The translations under genes and the position numbers were made by a program. This document shows, one piece after another, positions 36,621 through 46,989 of a stretch of DNA of 64,000 nt. The stretch comes from Bacillota bacterium. Lineage in GTDB: Bacteria; Bacillota_I; Bacilli_A; RF39; UBA660. The stretch lies in contig SVAJ01000002.1 of the NCBI GenBank assembly GCA_015059435.1, forward strand, positions 1 to 64,000, written 5' to 3'. The notes beneath the pieces were generated by a model. It made no database searches. It was given only the letters and a program-made list of their open reading frames with translations, and was not told the origin of the DNA. Position 1 is the stretch's first letter. Every line of letters begins with the position of its first letter.

Positions 36621-37489
36621 TGATATTAGTAACATTGGGAACACAAGATAAAGATTTTTCAAGACTTTTAAAAGCAGTGGATAAACAAATAGAAGCTGGT
36701 GTTATAAAAGAAAAAGTAATAGTACAAGCTGGTTCTACTAGTTATAAATCTAAGAATATGAAAATTTTTGATTTAATGAGTACAGATGAATTTGAAAGTT
36801 TACTTTCTAAGTGTAGTTTAGTAATAACTCATGGAGGAGTAGGAACTATTTTATCAGCATTAAAGAAAGATAAAAAAGTAATCGCAGCTAGTCGTCTTGC
36901 TAAATATGGAGAACATCATAATGATCATCAAAAACAAGTAGTAAAAGAGTTTGCTAAAAGAGGGTATATATTAGAATTAAAAGATTTTAATAAACTAGGT
37001 AAGTTAATAGAAAAGAGTAAAACTTTTAAACCTAAAAAGTATAAGTCTAATACAGTTAATATGGTTAATTTATTAGACAATTATATACAAGAAGATAATC
37101 ATACATCATGGTTTAATAAATTAAGAGGAGCTAGAAGATATTTGTTTATTGGCCTTCTAATGAGTGCTTTAAATATAATAAGTTTTAATTTATTAATGAA
37201 GAATAATATTAGTTTATATATAAGTAATTTATTCGCATGGTTTATAACTTTTGTATGTGCATTTATTATTAATCAAATAGTTGTGTATAAAAAATTATCT
37301 TTAAGTAAGAGTAGTATATTTAAAAAATTATTATTATTTGGAGTAATTTCATTAATTATAGATAGTGGTTTTATGTATTTGTTTAGTCATTTATTAGTTA
37401 TTGATAAGATTATTTCTAAGGTATTAATAAATTTTGTTTTGGTTATTATAAATTATTTGTTTTATAAATCTATAGTATTTAAGAAGTAG
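36620..37489 (+). CDS. Fusion of Alg13-like glycosyltransferase with a GtrA-like membrane domain
   Basis: 289 residues from ATG 36620 (GGAGGG at 36603-36608; coupled to the previous stop). Residues 1-160 are the Alg13/PssE domain: ILVTLGTQDKDFSRLL and the donor loop VITHGGVGTILSALKKDK, then EHHNDHQ. Residues ~172-289 carry four membrane segments with a GtrA-like layout (RRYLFIGLLMSALNIISF, AFIINQIVVYKK). Alg13-type proteins normally end after ~160 residues. The fusion would anchor the enzyme and may combine sugar transfer with lipid-sugar handling. Confidence 0.8.
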   Translation: MILVTLGTQDKDFSRLLKAVDKQIEAGVIKEKVIVQAGSTSYKSKNMKIFDLMSTDEFESLLSKCSLVITHGGVGTILSALKKDKKVIAASRLAKYGEHHNDHQKQVVKEFAKRGYILELKDFNKLGKLIEKSKTFKPKKYKSNTVNMVNLLDNYIQEDNHTSWFNKLRGARRYLFIGLLMSALNIISFNLLMKNNISLYISNLFAWFITFVCAFIINQIVVYKKLSLSKSSIFKKLLLFGVISLIIDSGFMYLFSHLLVIDKIISKVLINFVLVIINYLFYKSIVFKK

Positions 37490-37496
37490 TGAGTAT

Positions 37497-38456
37497 ATGA
37501 AGAAAAGATTATTAGAAAAAATTAATAATAGAGTAATTATTATAATTTTAGTTATAATAATTTTTTCTTGTGGAGTATTTATTTTATATGGCACATCTTT
37601 TAAAGATTTACTTATAACTAGTTCTTATTCAACTATGAGTCATAAATATATTGCGGATATTTTATATAGTGATAAAGATATAGATGATGTATTAAATAGA
37701 AATGCAGTACTTGAAAGTAGTGAAGTTAGTAATCCTGATTTAATTAAAGTTAATAATAAGAAGGGATATAAATTAGTTAAGATTAAGGGGTCTACATATA
37801 ATGGTTTTTTAGTGCTTATTTATGATTCTTCGAAAGTTTTTTTAGCAACTTCTAAGGATTTAGGAAAAAGTGGGGAATTTATTACTAGTGTTTCTAAAAG
37901 AGAAAAGGCTATTATTGCGATTAACGGTGGTGGATTTTATGATCCTAATTGGAGTTCTAATGGATCTTTAGCTCATGGTACTATAATTAAGAATGGTAAA
38001 ATTATTAGTGATTATCAAGATGCTTTTCGTTATGGTGGGTTTATTGGATTTACTAAAGATAATAAATTAGTACTTGGTAAAATGTCTAATGAAGAAGCAC
38101 TTAAAATTGGATATAGAGATGCGATTGAGTTTGGACCTTTTCTAATAATAAATGGTAAGAAAACTAAGATTAAGGGTAATGGAGGTTTTGGTATTGCTCC
38201 TAGAACAGCTATTGGACAAAGAAAAGATGGAACTGTAATGTTTTTAGTTATTAATGGCAGAATACCTACTAGTATTGGTGCTGATATGAATGATTTATAT
38301 GATATTATGAGTAAGTATGGAGCATATAATGCAGCTAATTTAGATGGTGGATCTTCATCAGAATTATTAATAAATAATAAAATAATTAATACTCCTGTAG
38401 CTGGAGGTAAAAACGGTTTACGTTCTATGTCTACTTTTTGGATTGTAAAAAAATAA
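37497..38456 (+). CDS. NAGPA-type phosphodiester glycosidase domain protein
   Basis: 319 residues, N-terminal membrane anchor (about 12-33), extracellular domain with AIINGGGFYDP, IGFTKDNKLVLG, FGPFLIINGK, APRTAIGQRKDGTVMFLVI and NLDGGSSSELL, all hallmarks of PF09992 (N-acetylglucosamine-1-phosphodiester alpha-N-acetylglucosaminidase-like). Such enzymes cleave or remodel sugar-phosphodiesters in extracellular polymers. A close paralogue is at 40279-41328. Confidence 0.9.
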   Translation: MKKRLLEKINNRVIIIILVIIIFSCGVFILYGTSFKDLLITSSYSTMSHKYIADILYSDKDIDDVLNRNAVLESSEVSNPDLIKVNNKKGYKLVKIKGSTYNGFLVLIYDSSKVFLATSKDLGKSGEFITSVSKREKAIIAINGGGFYDPNWSSNGSLAHGTIIKNGKIISDYQDAFRYGGFIGFTKDNKLVLGKMSNEEALKIGYRDAIEFGPFLIINGKKTKIKGNGGFGIAPRTAIGQRKDGTVMFLVINGRIPTSIGADMNDLYDIMSKYGAYNAANLDGGSSSELLINNKIINTPVAGGKNGLRSMSTFWIVKK

Positions 38457-38488
38457 AAAAATGATATAATTAATTAAGAGGTGGCTTT

Positions 38489-38830
38489 ATGATATATATA
38501 TTAGAAACTATAAATAATATGGATGATTTTTGTAAGAGTTTTATCTTATATAATATATTAAGTGTAATGAAAAAAAGTTTAAATATATTACAAATAATTG
38601 GACCTATTTTAACTATGGTAGCTTTAACAATTAGTTTTATAAAATTAACTGTTAATCCTGAAGAAAAGAAATACTTAAAAGGAGTTAAAAATTCTTTAAT
38701 TGCGACTGTTATTCTGTTAATGATGCCAGCGCTAATTAATCTTACTATGAGTCTTTTAGATGATGGTACTACTATTAGTAGCTGTTGGAAAAGTATTGAT
38801 AATAATAGTGTTATTATGGATAAGAATTAA
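38489..38830 (+). CDS. Small two-helix membrane protein, unknown
   Basis: 113 residues, RBS AGAGGTGG. Two membrane segments at about 30-52 and 66-86 joined by a short charged loop (NPEEKKYLKG), and one Cys near the C-terminus. The layout resembles VirB2/TrbC pilin-type small proteins, but no conjugation genes are near and the similarity is only topological. Confidence 0.6.
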   Translation: MIYILETINNMDDFCKSFILYNILSVMKKSLNILQIIGPILTMVALTISFIKLTVNPEEKKYLKGVKNSLIATVILLMMPALINLTMSLLDDGTTISSCWKSIDNNSVIMDKN

Positions 38831-38835
38831 AGAGT

Positions 38836-38864
38836 ACAGATTATTTAGTAATCTGTTTTTTTTT
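38836..38864 (+). terminator. Terminator
   Basis: Stem ACAGATTA (38836-38843), loop TTTAG, TAATCTGT (38849-38856), then a run of T. Confidence 0.85.
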
Positions 38865-38865
38865 A

Positions 38866-38894
38866 TTGAAATGAAAACTTTTTTTTGGTATACT
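38866..38894 (+). promoter_or_regulatory. SigA-type promoter
   Basis: TTGAAA (38866-38871), 17-nt spacer, TATACT (38889-38894), 24 bp before the gene at 38918. Confidence 0.65.
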
Positions 38895-38917
38895 TTAATG
38901 GAAGGTAGAAGATAGAT

Positions 38918-40273
38918 ATGGCAAAGAAAAGAAAAAAGAAGAAAATAGGGAAGAAGGAATTCCTTTTTAATTTTTTTAGCTTACTTATAATTATGTGTAT
39001 TGGTATTTATTTTGGTGGAAGAAGTTTCTATTATTATAGTAAACAAAATAACACTTTAAATTCAGAAATAAGTATTTTAAGTGAGAAGATTGTTGCTAAT
39101 AATAGAGTTACTAAGGGTGGAGATGGATTACATCAAGATAAAGAAGGATATTACTTTAAGGGTAGTGTTAAAAATAATTATGTAAAGTTTGCTAACAGGG
39201 ATTTCAGAATTATTAGATTAAATAAAGATAATACGATTAAACTAATTAGTGAGGACAATGCCTCTGTTTTTATGTGGGGGGATGATTCTAGTTATAAGAA
39301 GTCTAATTTGTATTTTTGGTTAAATAAAACTAATAATAAAAATACTGGTATTTACTATGAAACACTTCCTAGTGTAGAGAAGTTTTTAGTTAAGACTAAG
39401 TATAGAGAAGATAAATTGTTAGAATCAAAAGTGGAAAAATCTAATGAAGTTTATAGTGATTATATTAGTATTTTAACTATTGATGATTATGTAAATGCTT
39501 CTGGTAAGAATAGTTATCTTAATAATGGAAAATATTCTTGGGTTATTGGGCATGATCAAGATGATATGAACTTATATATCAATGAAGAAGGTAGTTTAGA
39601 AGGTACTGGTAATTATGAGTCATATGGAATTAGACCTGTTATTACATTAAAGAAGAATATTAAAATAGCTAGTGGTGATGGAACTAAAGATAATCCATAT
39701 GTTATTAAACAAGGTAAAGATATTAATTATGTAGATCAATATGTAAAACTTGGTAATGATATGTGGAAAGTATATAGAGATAATGGTGGAGTATTAAGAT
39801 TATCATTATTTAAATATGTTGGTAATGGTACTACATATAATGAATCTAGGCCATTTAGTAATAATACTTCAGAATTTAATACTTTAGATTATAATAATAT
39901 TGGTTATTATTTAAATAATCAATTGGTTCCTAATCTTTCATATAGTAATATTATGTTAGATACTAATTATTTTATTGGTGAAATTAGTAATGATACTAGT
40001 TTGAATTATTCAAATATATTTACTAATGTAGTTAATTGTAAGATGGGACTTTTAAATATATTTGATTATAATCCTACAAATAATTTAACTGATTATTATT
40101 TAATAAATACTATGTCTACTGTTGGTAGTATGGCATATGTATATAATAATTTAGGATTATTAGAAGAAGCAAATGTAGTTGAAGAAAAATATATAGTTCC
40201 AACTATTTCTATAGAAAAGAAAGTACTAAAAAAAGGAAATGGAACTTTAGAAAATCCTTATACAATGGAGTAG
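38918..40273 (+). CDS. Membrane-anchored surface protein with two repeated modules
   Basis: 451 residues. Very basic N-terminus (KKRKKKKIGKK), one membrane helix at about 20-40, short coiled-coil, then two modules. The first ends YGIRPVITLKK...GDGTKDNPYVI near residue 255, the second ends VPTISIEKK...GNGTLENPYTM at the C-terminus. The (G)IRPVITL ending resembles DUF6273-type surface proteins of gut Firmicutes. It lies between the two NAGPA genes, so it may belong to their envelope function. No catalytic motif seen. Confidence 0.65.
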   Translation: MAKKRKKKKIGKKEFLFNFFSLLIIMCIGIYFGGRSFYYYSKQNNTLNSEISILSEKIVANNRVTKGGDGLHQDKEGYYFKGSVKNNYVKFANRDFRIIRLNKDNTIKLISEDNASVFMWGDDSSYKKSNLYFWLNKTNNKNTGIYYETLPSVEKFLVKTKYREDKLLESKVEKSNEVYSDYISILTIDDYVNASGKNSYLNNGKYSWVIGHDQDDMNLYINEEGSLEGTGNYESYGIRPVITLKKNIKIASGDGTKDNPYVIKQGKDINYVDQYVKLGNDMWKVYRDNGGVLRLSLFKYVGNGTTYNESRPFSNNTSEFNTLDYNNIGYYLNNQLVPNLSYSNIMLDTNYFIGEISNDTSLNYSNIFTNVVNCKMGLLNIFDYNPTNNLTDYYLINTMSTVGSMAYVYNNLGLLEEANVVEEKYIVPTISIEKKVLKKGNGTLENPYTME

Positions 40274-40278
40274 AACTT

Positions 40279-41328
40279 ATGAAAAAGAAAAAGAAATTAA
40301 AACTTAGAATTAATAAATTTACTATTTTAGTATTTTTACTTGATATTTGTGTAGCTTCTGGATTAGTTGTTATTAGTACTAGTGGATTTAAGACTTTTTG
40401 GATTCCTACAGCTATGACAACTATGACACATCAATATTTAGCTTATACTTTGTATAGTGAAAAAACAGTTAATGATATTATGAGTAAGAACTATATAGAA
40501 GAGTCTCATGAAAGAATTAACTTAGATGATATAGTTATTGATGGTGGAGCTAAGAAACATTATAGTAATAAATATGAAAAAGAATTATTTAATAAAGATC
40601 CAAATAATGATGTTTATAAGATTATTCGTTTAGAAGAGAAAAATTATAAAGGTTATGTAGTTGGTATTTATGATCCTGCTGATGTTGAATTAGCTGTATC
40701 TAGTAAACTTGGTAAAGCTGGACAAAACGTTAATACTTTATGTAAACAAAATGGTGGACTTGTTGGTATTAATGGTGGAGGTTTTGAAGACTTAGATGGT
40801 TGGGGTAATGGTTCTATTCCTTATGGAGCTATTATTGAAGATGGTAAAAAGATATGGCAACATTCAGGTGGTAATGGACAACTAATTGGATTTACTAAAG
40901 ATAATAAAATGTATTTAACTGATAAATCTCCAGAAGAAGCAATTAATGATGGTATGGAAGATGCTGTTGAATTTGGACCTAACTTAATAGTTAATGGTAA
41001 AGTTACTAAAATCCATGGAGATGGAGGATGGGGAGTTGCTCCTCGTAGTGTAATTGCACAAAGAAAAGATGGAGTAGTATTATTTGTTATTATTGAAGGT
41101 AGACTTCCAGGATATAGTGTTGGAGCTAGTATGAATGATGTTATAGAAATATTATTGAGATATAAAGCTTATAATGCTGCTAACTTAGATGGTGGTGCTT
41201 CATCTACTATGTCTGTTAACGGTAAATTATATAATAGACCATCAGCAGGTGGAGAGTATGGTGGTAGAACCGTATCTAATGCTTGGATAGTTACAAATAA
41301 AAATAATAAGAAAGTTCCTACTGAATAA
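40279..41328 (+). CDS. NAGPA-type phosphodiester glycosidase domain protein, second copy
   Basis: 349 residues, N-terminal membrane anchor, then an extracellular PF09992 domain: GINGGGFEDL, IGFTKDNKMYL, EFGPNLIVNGK, APRSVIAQRKDGVVLFVI and NLDGGASSTMSV. It aligns along its length with the protein at 37497-38456, so the two arose by duplication. It is followed 12 bp later by a polysaccharide deacetylase. Confidence 0.9.
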   Translation: MKKKKKLKLRINKFTILVFLLDICVASGLVVISTSGFKTFWIPTAMTTMTHQYLAYTLYSEKTVNDIMSKNYIEESHERINLDDIVIDGGAKKHYSNKYEKELFNKDPNNDVYKIIRLEEKNYKGYVVGIYDPADVELAVSSKLGKAGQNVNTLCKQNGGLVGINGGGFEDLDGWGNGSIPYGAIIEDGKKIWQHSGGNGQLIGFTKDNKMYLTDKSPEEAINDGMEDAVEFGPNLIVNGKVTKIHGDGGWGVAPRSVIAQRKDGVVLFVIIEGRLPGYSVGASMNDVIEILLRYKAYNAANLDGGASSTMSVNGKLYNRPSAGGEYGGRTVSNAWIVTNKNNKKVPTE

Positions 41329-41340
41329 GGAGATATAAAT

Positions 41341-42582
41341 ATGAAAAAAAAGACTAAAGTAATTGTAATATTAATTATACTATTAATAATTATTGTCTCA
41401 TTACTTGTGTCTTTTTTCTTTTGGAAAAAAGATAAAGATTATAAGGAAATGTTATTAAGAGAAAAAGAATTAGTTAATAGTATTAAAGATAGATATAGTG
41501 ATCATGTTGAAGTTACTAAAGATAGTAAAATTTATAAACTAGATAATAATAAATATGTAGAAGTAGGTATGGTTTATAAGAATAGTATTTTAGATTTAGA
41601 AAAAGAAAAGATAGATAAAAATACTAAGTATTTTAAGATTAAAGATTTGAATTATTATATAGATTTTAATAATTTAAAGGAAAGTTCAGCTAAGAAAGTT
41701 AATGATAGATATAAATCTTATTTACCATTTAATCTTAATATAGTTACTGCTGATAAAGTTAATTTATATCAGGATGATAATAAGATATATACTTTAAACT
41801 ATTCATTAGATTTACCTGTTATAGTTAAATCTGAAGTAGGTAGTTATGTAGAATTTAATAATGAATTGTATTTAATTAAAAATGAAGATATAAAGAATAC
41901 TTATGATAAAGTTAATACAGAAGCTAGAGAAACATTAGAAGTTCCTGTTACTGTTTATCATTTTATCTACTTAGAAGGTGATACTAGTTGTAATGAAATA
42001 ATATGTCATCATGAAAGTCAAATAAGAAGTCATTTTAAATACTTAAGTGAAAATAAATTTTTTACTATTACTACTAAAGAAATGGAATGGTTTATTGATA
42101 AAAAAGTTAGACTTCCAGAAAAATCTGTTTTAGTAACTATAGATGATGGAGCAAGAGCAGAAAAATTTATTCCATTACTTGAAGAGTATAAAGTACACGC
42201 AACATTATTTTTGGTTACATCTTGGTATCCTACTGATAAATTTAAATCTGAATACTTAGAATTACAATCTCATACTGATAATTTACATGAAGGTGGTAAA
42301 TGTCCAGGAGGACAAGGTAGTGGATTAAAATGTTTAGATAGAAATACTTTACTTACAGACTTAAAGGCTAGTCGTGATAAGTTAGGTGGAGCAGATGCTT
42401 TTTGTTATCCATTCTATGAATTTAATGATTATTCAGAAAGTATATTAAAAGAAGTTGGATTTAAAACTGCATATATTGGTGGAATGCAAAAGGTTAAACA
42501 AGGTATAAATAAATATAGAATTCCTAGAATTACTATAATGGGGGATAATACTTTAGACGAATATGTAAAATATGTCAATTAG
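41341..42582 (+). CDS. Polysaccharide deacetylase (NodB/PgaB-type) with long N-terminal region
   Basis: 413 residues, RBS AAGGAGAT. Membrane anchor near residues 6-28, then ~170 residues with no recognised domain (probably SH3b-like wall-contacting strands), then the NodB domain from about 200: VPVTVYHFIYL, VLVTIDDGARAEKF (metal/catalytic DD), QSHTDNLHE (His pair) and CYPFYE. It probably removes N-acetyl groups from an extracellular glycan. It ends the NAGPA module. Confidence 0.88.
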   Translation: MKKKTKVIVILIILLIIIVSLLVSFFFWKKDKDYKEMLLREKELVNSIKDRYSDHVEVTKDSKIYKLDNNKYVEVGMVYKNSILDLEKEKIDKNTKYFKIKDLNYYIDFNNLKESSAKKVNDRYKSYLPFNLNIVTADKVNLYQDDNKIYTLNYSLDLPVIVKSEVGSYVEFNNELYLIKNEDIKNTYDKVNTEARETLEVPVTVYHFIYLEGDTSCNEIICHHESQIRSHFKYLSENKFFTITTKEMEWFIDKKVRLPEKSVLVTIDDGARAEKFIPLLEEYKVHATLFLVTSWYPTDKFKSEYLELQSHTDNLHEGGKCPGGQGSGLKCLDRNTLLTDLKASRDKLGGADAFCYPFYEFNDYSESILKEVGFKTAYIGGMQKVKQGINKYRIPRITIMGDNTLDEYVKYVN

Positions 42583-42646
42583 TAGTCAACTATATCCCAA
42601 GAAGTTCCTTTTTGTGATATAATTTAGAAGGTAGAGGTTGATGTTT

Positions 42647-43546
42647 ATGAAAAAATATTATGATAAAGTTTCTATGCGTAGTAGAGTTATAAATTTTTGT
42701 TTTAAGTTTAATGATGCAAAGAAAAATTATTCTACAGAAGAAAATGTAAAGAAGTTTATAGATAATTATCAAAAACGAAAAGTAAATTATAATTTATATA
42801 AAGAATTAGGTCTATATAAAGAAGATATAAAGAAAATGGATGTATATAGTTATAATGGTAGTATTGAAAATAATAAGGGAAAGATTATTTTATATGTACA
42901 TGGTGGTTCTTTTTTAGAGGAAGCTATTTCTTATCAAGTTAAGTTTGCGATGAAGATAGCTTCTCATACTAATTCTACGCTTGTAGTACCAAGATATAAA
43001 TTAATACCAGAAGCTACATATAAAGATATGTATCATGATATAGATAATTTATATAAAAAGCTAGTTGAGCATTGTAGTGATATAGAGTTTTTAGGTGATT
43101 CTAGTGGAGGAGGATTTATTCTTTCTTATGCTATGTATTTAAGAGATAATAAGAAATTATTACCTAAAAATATATTGATGCTATCACCATGGTTAGATTT
43201 ATCTATGGAGAATCCAGAGTTAATTGAATCTGAAAAATTAGATAATTTATCTGCAATAGAAGGTAATAAATACTGTGGTAAATTATGGGCTTGTGGATTA
43301 GATGTTAAAGATTATAGATTAAGTCCTATATATGGTGATTTTAAGAAGTTACCAAAGTTAACTATTATGACAGGTTCTTATGATATTTTAAAGCCTGATT
43401 GTGTTAGATTAACTGAGATTTTAGATAAAGAGAGTATCGATTATAATTATATCGAGTATAAAAATCAAGGTCATGACTTTGGATGTTTTCCAACTAAGGA
43501 AGGTAAGTTATTAATAGAAGATATTTCTAAGATTATAGGTGAGTAG
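42647..43546 (+). CDS. Alpha/beta hydrolase (HSL/Abhydrolase_3 family)
   Basis: 299 residues; ATG at 42647 preferred (GAGG at 42634-42637), ATG 42641 possible. YVHGGSF forms the oxyanion hole, GDSSGGGF carries the nucleophile Ser, MTGSYDILKPD the Asp and GHDFGCF the His, a complete triad. Esterase or deacetylase of unknown substrate. The next gene, an acyltransferase, follows closely, suggesting a shared acyl-ester pathway. Confidence 0.87.
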   Translation: MKKYYDKVSMRSRVINFCFKFNDAKKNYSTEENVKKFIDNYQKRKVNYNLYKELGLYKEDIKKMDVYSYNGSIENNKGKIILYVHGGSFLEEAISYQVKFAMKIASHTNSTLVVPRYKLIPEATYKDMYHDIDNLYKKLVEHCSDIEFLGDSSGGGFILSYAMYLRDNKKLLPKNILMLSPWLDLSMENPELIESEKLDNLSAIEGNKYCGKLWACGLDVKDYRLSPIYGDFKKLPKLTIMTGSYDILKPDCVRLTEILDKESIDYNYIEYKNQGHDFGCFPTKEGKLLIEDISKIIGE

Positions 43547-43553
43547 GTGTTTT

Positions 43554-44624
43554 ATGGATAAAACAGATTATAGAGTTCATTTAGATGATTTAATGGATAA
43601 AGGTGAGTTTAAGCCACTTTCTTTTTGGAGAGAATTATTATTAGATGAAGAAAAACTATCAGATTATTATAATGTTAAAAGACAGTATTTATATGAGAAT
43701 GGTCAATCATTGAAAGGGTTAGGATGGAGAGAAAAATTACATCCAGCACTTCTTGAGTTAATGTCTTTATATAGAATATATTTTAATAAACAAACTATTA
43801 AAGTTTTAAATGATCGTCATACTGAATCTGATAAACCAGTAATATATGCAATTACACATATAGGTATGTATGACTATCAAATAGTCAGTGAAGTAATAAA
43901 GAAACATCAGATTCCATTTGCTGGGGATCCAGAAACACTTTATAGAAGTGGTGATGGGTTATTACTTGCTTTAAATGGTTTAGTTTATTGTGATACAGAA
44001 GATAAAGTAGATAGAAAAATAGCAGCTGAAACTGCTAAAGAAGTTTTAAATACTGGGCATAATTTATTAATATATCCAGAGGGAGTATGGAATACAACTC
44101 CAAATTTATTAATGTTACCATTGTATCCAGGTATTATTAATATGGCGAAGGAAACGGGTTGTGAAATAGTTCCGATAGCTATAGAGCAATATGATAAAGA
44201 TTTTATTATAAATGTTGGTGAAAATTTTAAAGTTGAAGATTTAAAATTTAATGATAAAGAACAAGAAAAAGAGTATGTGGAAGAAAGAAAACGCGATTTA
44301 CGTGATAGTATGGCAACTTTAAAGTGGGAGATATTTGAGTCTTTACCAATGGAAGAAAGAAAGAATATAGGTGAGTATGCCAAGAAACATAAAGAGTTTG
44401 TTGATACTAGATTTAATGAATGGTTTAATAAGAAAGAAAATAAACCATATTATAATCCGGAGTTAGTAAAACACAGAACATTTAAACCTAAGAATGTAGT
44501 GTTTGCAGAAGATGTATTTTCATATTTACCTAAGGTTAAATTAAATAAAAATAATGCATTTATGTTTGGTAGAGATGTTATATATCCAGTAGATATGGAA
44601 GAAATTAGAAATAAAGTTAGGTAG
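43554..44624 (+). CDS. PlsC-like lysophospholipid acyltransferase family protein
   Basis: 356 residues from ATG 43554 (TAGGTG upstream). The HX4D motif THIGMYD near residue 100 and the YPEGVWN motif near 178 define the LPLAT/PlsC family, which esterifies lysophosphatidate or related acceptors at the membrane. The protein is longer than typical PlsC, with ~120 extra C-terminal residues of unknown role. It lies between a hydrolase and a sensor kinase with only 7-8 bp gaps. Confidence 0.82.
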   Translation: MDKTDYRVHLDDLMDKGEFKPLSFWRELLLDEEKLSDYYNVKRQYLYENGQSLKGLGWREKLHPALLELMSLYRIYFNKQTIKVLNDRHTESDKPVIYAITHIGMYDYQIVSEVIKKHQIPFAGDPETLYRSGDGLLLALNGLVYCDTEDKVDRKIAAETAKEVLNTGHNLLIYPEGVWNTTPNLLMLPLYPGIINMAKETGCEIVPIAIEQYDKDFIINVGENFKVEDLKFNDKEQEKEYVEERKRDLRDSMATLKWEIFESLPMEERKNIGEYAKKHKEFVDTRFNEWFNKKENKPYYNPELVKHRTFKPKNVVFAEDVFSYLPKVKLNKNNAFMFGRDVIYPVDMEEIRNKVR

Positions 44625-44632
44625 GTGTTAAT

Positions 44633-46546
44633 ATGGCAGGAATATTTTTTCCTTTAGCAGGTTTATTTATTGATATATTAATTATATTAATGTTTTATTT
44701 AAAAAAATCTGTAAAAAATAGGGAAACAAGATTATTTTCAGTTTTAATGATTATTAATTTTATTGAATGTGCTTTAGATATTCTAGGAATATGGTATATT
44801 AGAACTTCTGGAGATATAACTACATTTAGTATTTTACAAAAAATAGATGTTTTAATGATAGTTTTCTGGGCATCACTTATGTTTATTTATGTATGTGGTG
44901 TAGCGTTTGAAGTTAAGAATATACGTCCGTTAGTTTATGTATCATCAGTTATAGATTTCTTTGCTTCAGTACTTATATTATCACTTCCTAATAATCCTAT
45001 TATTACTGATCAATATATAGATGCGAGTGGTGCAGCTGTAGAAGTAGGATATGGTGCAATAATATTATTTGCGATTGGAATTGTTATTTCTGTATTAGTT
45101 TCAATTATTAGAAATAGAAAGAATATTAGTAATAAGAAATATTATCCATTATATGCATTGATTTTATTAGCAGCTATTGGAATATTTTTAAGACAATATA
45201 TGCCACAGTTAATAATAGAACCATTTATTATGAGTTATGTTATATTGATCATGTATCATACAATAGAAAATCCAGACATACAAATGATTAATATAGTTAC
45301 TGATGCGAAAGAGCAAGCAGAAAAAGCTAATAGAGCAAAGAGTGATTTCTTATCGTCAATGTCTCATGAGATTAGAACACCACTTAATGCGATAGTTGGT
45401 TTATCTGAAGATATTGGTTTATATAAGGAAGATTTACCAGCACAAGTAGTAGAGGATGCTGATGATATAATTAGTGCTTCACATACGTTACTTGAAATAG
45501 TTGGTAATATATTAGATTTAAGTAAAATAGAAAGTGAAAAAATGGAAATAATAGAAGTTCCATATAATATAAAACACGAGATAGAGAGTTTAGCTAAAAT
45601 TGATTCTATTAGAATTGGTGATAAACCAATAGATTTTACTTGTAATATAGCAGAAGATTTACCATATGAAGTGATTGGTGATAAAGCTCATATGAAACAA
45701 ATTATAAATAATTTACTTTCTAATGCTATTAAGTATACAGAAAAAGGGTCTGTTTCATTAAGTGTTAAATGTATTAATCAAGATGAGACTTCTAGAATTA
45801 TAATTACTGTTCAAGATACAGGTAGAGGTATAAAAGCAGAAGATATTAATAAATTATTTACTAAGTTTCAAAGATTTGAGGAAGAAAAAAGTACTACTAC
45901 AGAAGGTACTGGTTTAGGACTTGCGATTACTAAGAAGTTAGTTGAAATGATGGGTGGAAAAATAAATGTAGAAAGTAGATATGGAGAAGGTTCTATATTT
46001 GTTGCTCAAATACCACAAAAGATTTCTCAAATGTCTAAACCATTACATGAAGAAAAAGTTGTTACTGATCAAAAAATAGAAGAAGATTATTCAGGTAAGA
46101 GTATATTAATAGTAGATGATAATAGATTAAATATTAAAGTTGCAAGACGTGCACTTAGTGGATTTAATTTTGAAATAGATGAAGCTTTAAATGGACAAGA
46201 ATGTTTAGATAAAGTAAAAAGTGGTAGATACTATGATCTAATACTTATGGATATAATGATGCCTGTTATGAGTGGAGAAACGGCTTTAAGAAAATTACAA
46301 CAAGATTATAAATTTGATACTCCAGTAATTGCTTTAACAGCTGATGCAGTAGCAGGAGCTAAAGAAAAATATCTAGATGAAGGATTTGTTGATTATATAG
46401 CTAAACCATTTTCTAGGGATCAAATAAAGAAGAAATTAGATGCTGTATTTGGTAGTCCACTTAAGTATCATGAAGATAGTAATAGATGGTTAAATTCTGA
46501 AACAGTAGTATTTGGAGGTAATAATAAAGATGATGAAGTATTATAA
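44633..46546 (+). CDS. Hybrid sensor histidine kinase with C-terminal receiver domain
   Basis: 637 residues. Seven or so membrane helices (1-215) form the sensor region. The dimerisation box [18 protein letters not shown] has the phospho-accepting His245; ATPase boxes are [14 protein letters not shown] (N), [10 protein letters not shown] (G1) and GTGLGLAI (G2). The receiver domain (about 490-610) begins [10 protein letters not shown] and has the phospho-acceptor Asp540 in ILMDIMMP. Hybrid kinases are uncommon in this kind of genome; no separate response regulator or Hpt gene is adjacent. The prepilin gene overlaps its end by 17 bp. Confidence 0.93.
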   Translation: MAGIFFPLAGLFIDILIILMFYLKKSVKNRETRLFSVLMIINFIECALDILGIWYIRTSGDITTFSILQKIDVLMIVFWASLMFIYVCGVAFEVKNIRPLVYVSSVIDFFASVLILSLPNNPIITDQYIDASGAAVEVGYGAIILFAIGIVISVLVSIIRNRKNISNKKYYPLYALILLAAIGIFLRQYMPQLIIEPFIMSYVILIMYHTIENPDIQMINIVTDAKEQAEKANRAKSDFLSSMSHEIRTPLNAIVGLSEDIGLYKEDLPAQVVEDADDIISASHTLLEIVGNILDLSKIESEKMEIIEVPYNIKHEIESLAKIDSIRIGDKPIDFTCNIAEDLPYEVIGDKAHMKQIINNLLSNAIKYTEKGSVSLSVKCINQDETSRIIITVQDTGRGIKAEDINKLFTKFQRFEEEKSTTTEGTGLGLAITKKLVEMMGGKINVESRYGEGSIFVAQIPQKISQMSKPLHEEKVVTDQKIEEDYSGKSILIVDDNRLNIKVARRALSGFNFEIDEALNGQECLDKVKSGRYYDLILMDIMMPVMSGETALRKLQQDYKFDTPVIALTADAVAGAKEKYLDEGFVDYIAKPFSRDQIKKKLDAVFGSPLKYHEDSNRWLNSETVVFGGNNKDDEVL

Positions 46547-46916
46547 AAAGAATATAAATAGATCTGGTTTTACTTTAGTAGAACTTTTAGCTACTATAAC
46601 AATACTTGGTATATTATCTGGTATAGCTATTGTTGCTATATCTGCTGTATTAAAGAATGCTCATACTAATTATGATAAGTCTTTAAAGAATACTATTATA
46701 TCTTCTGCTAAGAGTTATTATAGTGATCATAGGACTTTACTTCCAAAAAATGTTAATGAAGAAAGAATTATAGATATATCTTATTTAGTTAGTACTAAGT
46801 ATTTAAGTCCTGTTAAAGATAGTTCTGGTAAGAAGAATTGTACAGGTAAGGTTAAAGTTGTACGAGTAAGTGCTGATAAATATGATTATTCTGTAATAAA
46901 TCTTAAATGTGAATAA
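46530..46916 (+). CDS. Type IV prepilin-like protein
   Basis: 129 residues from ATG 46530, with GGAGGT at 46514-46519 inside the kinase gene. Class III signal: NRSG followed by [16 protein letters not shown], with cleavage expected between Gly and Phe and the conserved Glu at +5. The hydrophobic helix continues to about residue 35, then a small C-terminal domain with two Cys. No prepilin peptidase, PilB or PilC is in the window, so it must use a machine encoded elsewhere or be a pseudopilin of a competence/secretion system. Confidence 0.85.
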   Translation: MMKYYKKNINRSGFTLVELLATITILGILSGIAIVAISAVLKNAHTNYDKSLKNTIISSAKSYYSDHRTLLPKNVNEERIIDISYLVSTKYLSPVKDSSGKKNCTGKVKVVRVSADKYDYSVINLKCE

Positions 46917-46917
46917 T

Positions 46918-46945
46918 AAAGGAATTAACATAAGTTAATTCTTTT
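46918..46945 (+). terminator. Terminator after prepilin gene
   Basis: Stem AAAGGAATTAAC (46918-46929), loop ATAA, GTTAATTCTTTT (46934-46945). Confidence 0.75.
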
Positions 46946-46989
46946 ATTATTTTGCTTTTTGCTATATAATTATATTAGGATGTGATTTT

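Noticed and set aside
38489-38830. VirB2/TrbC pilin of a conjugative element
   Set aside because: Only topology agrees; no type IV secretion, relaxase or integrase genes are in the window.
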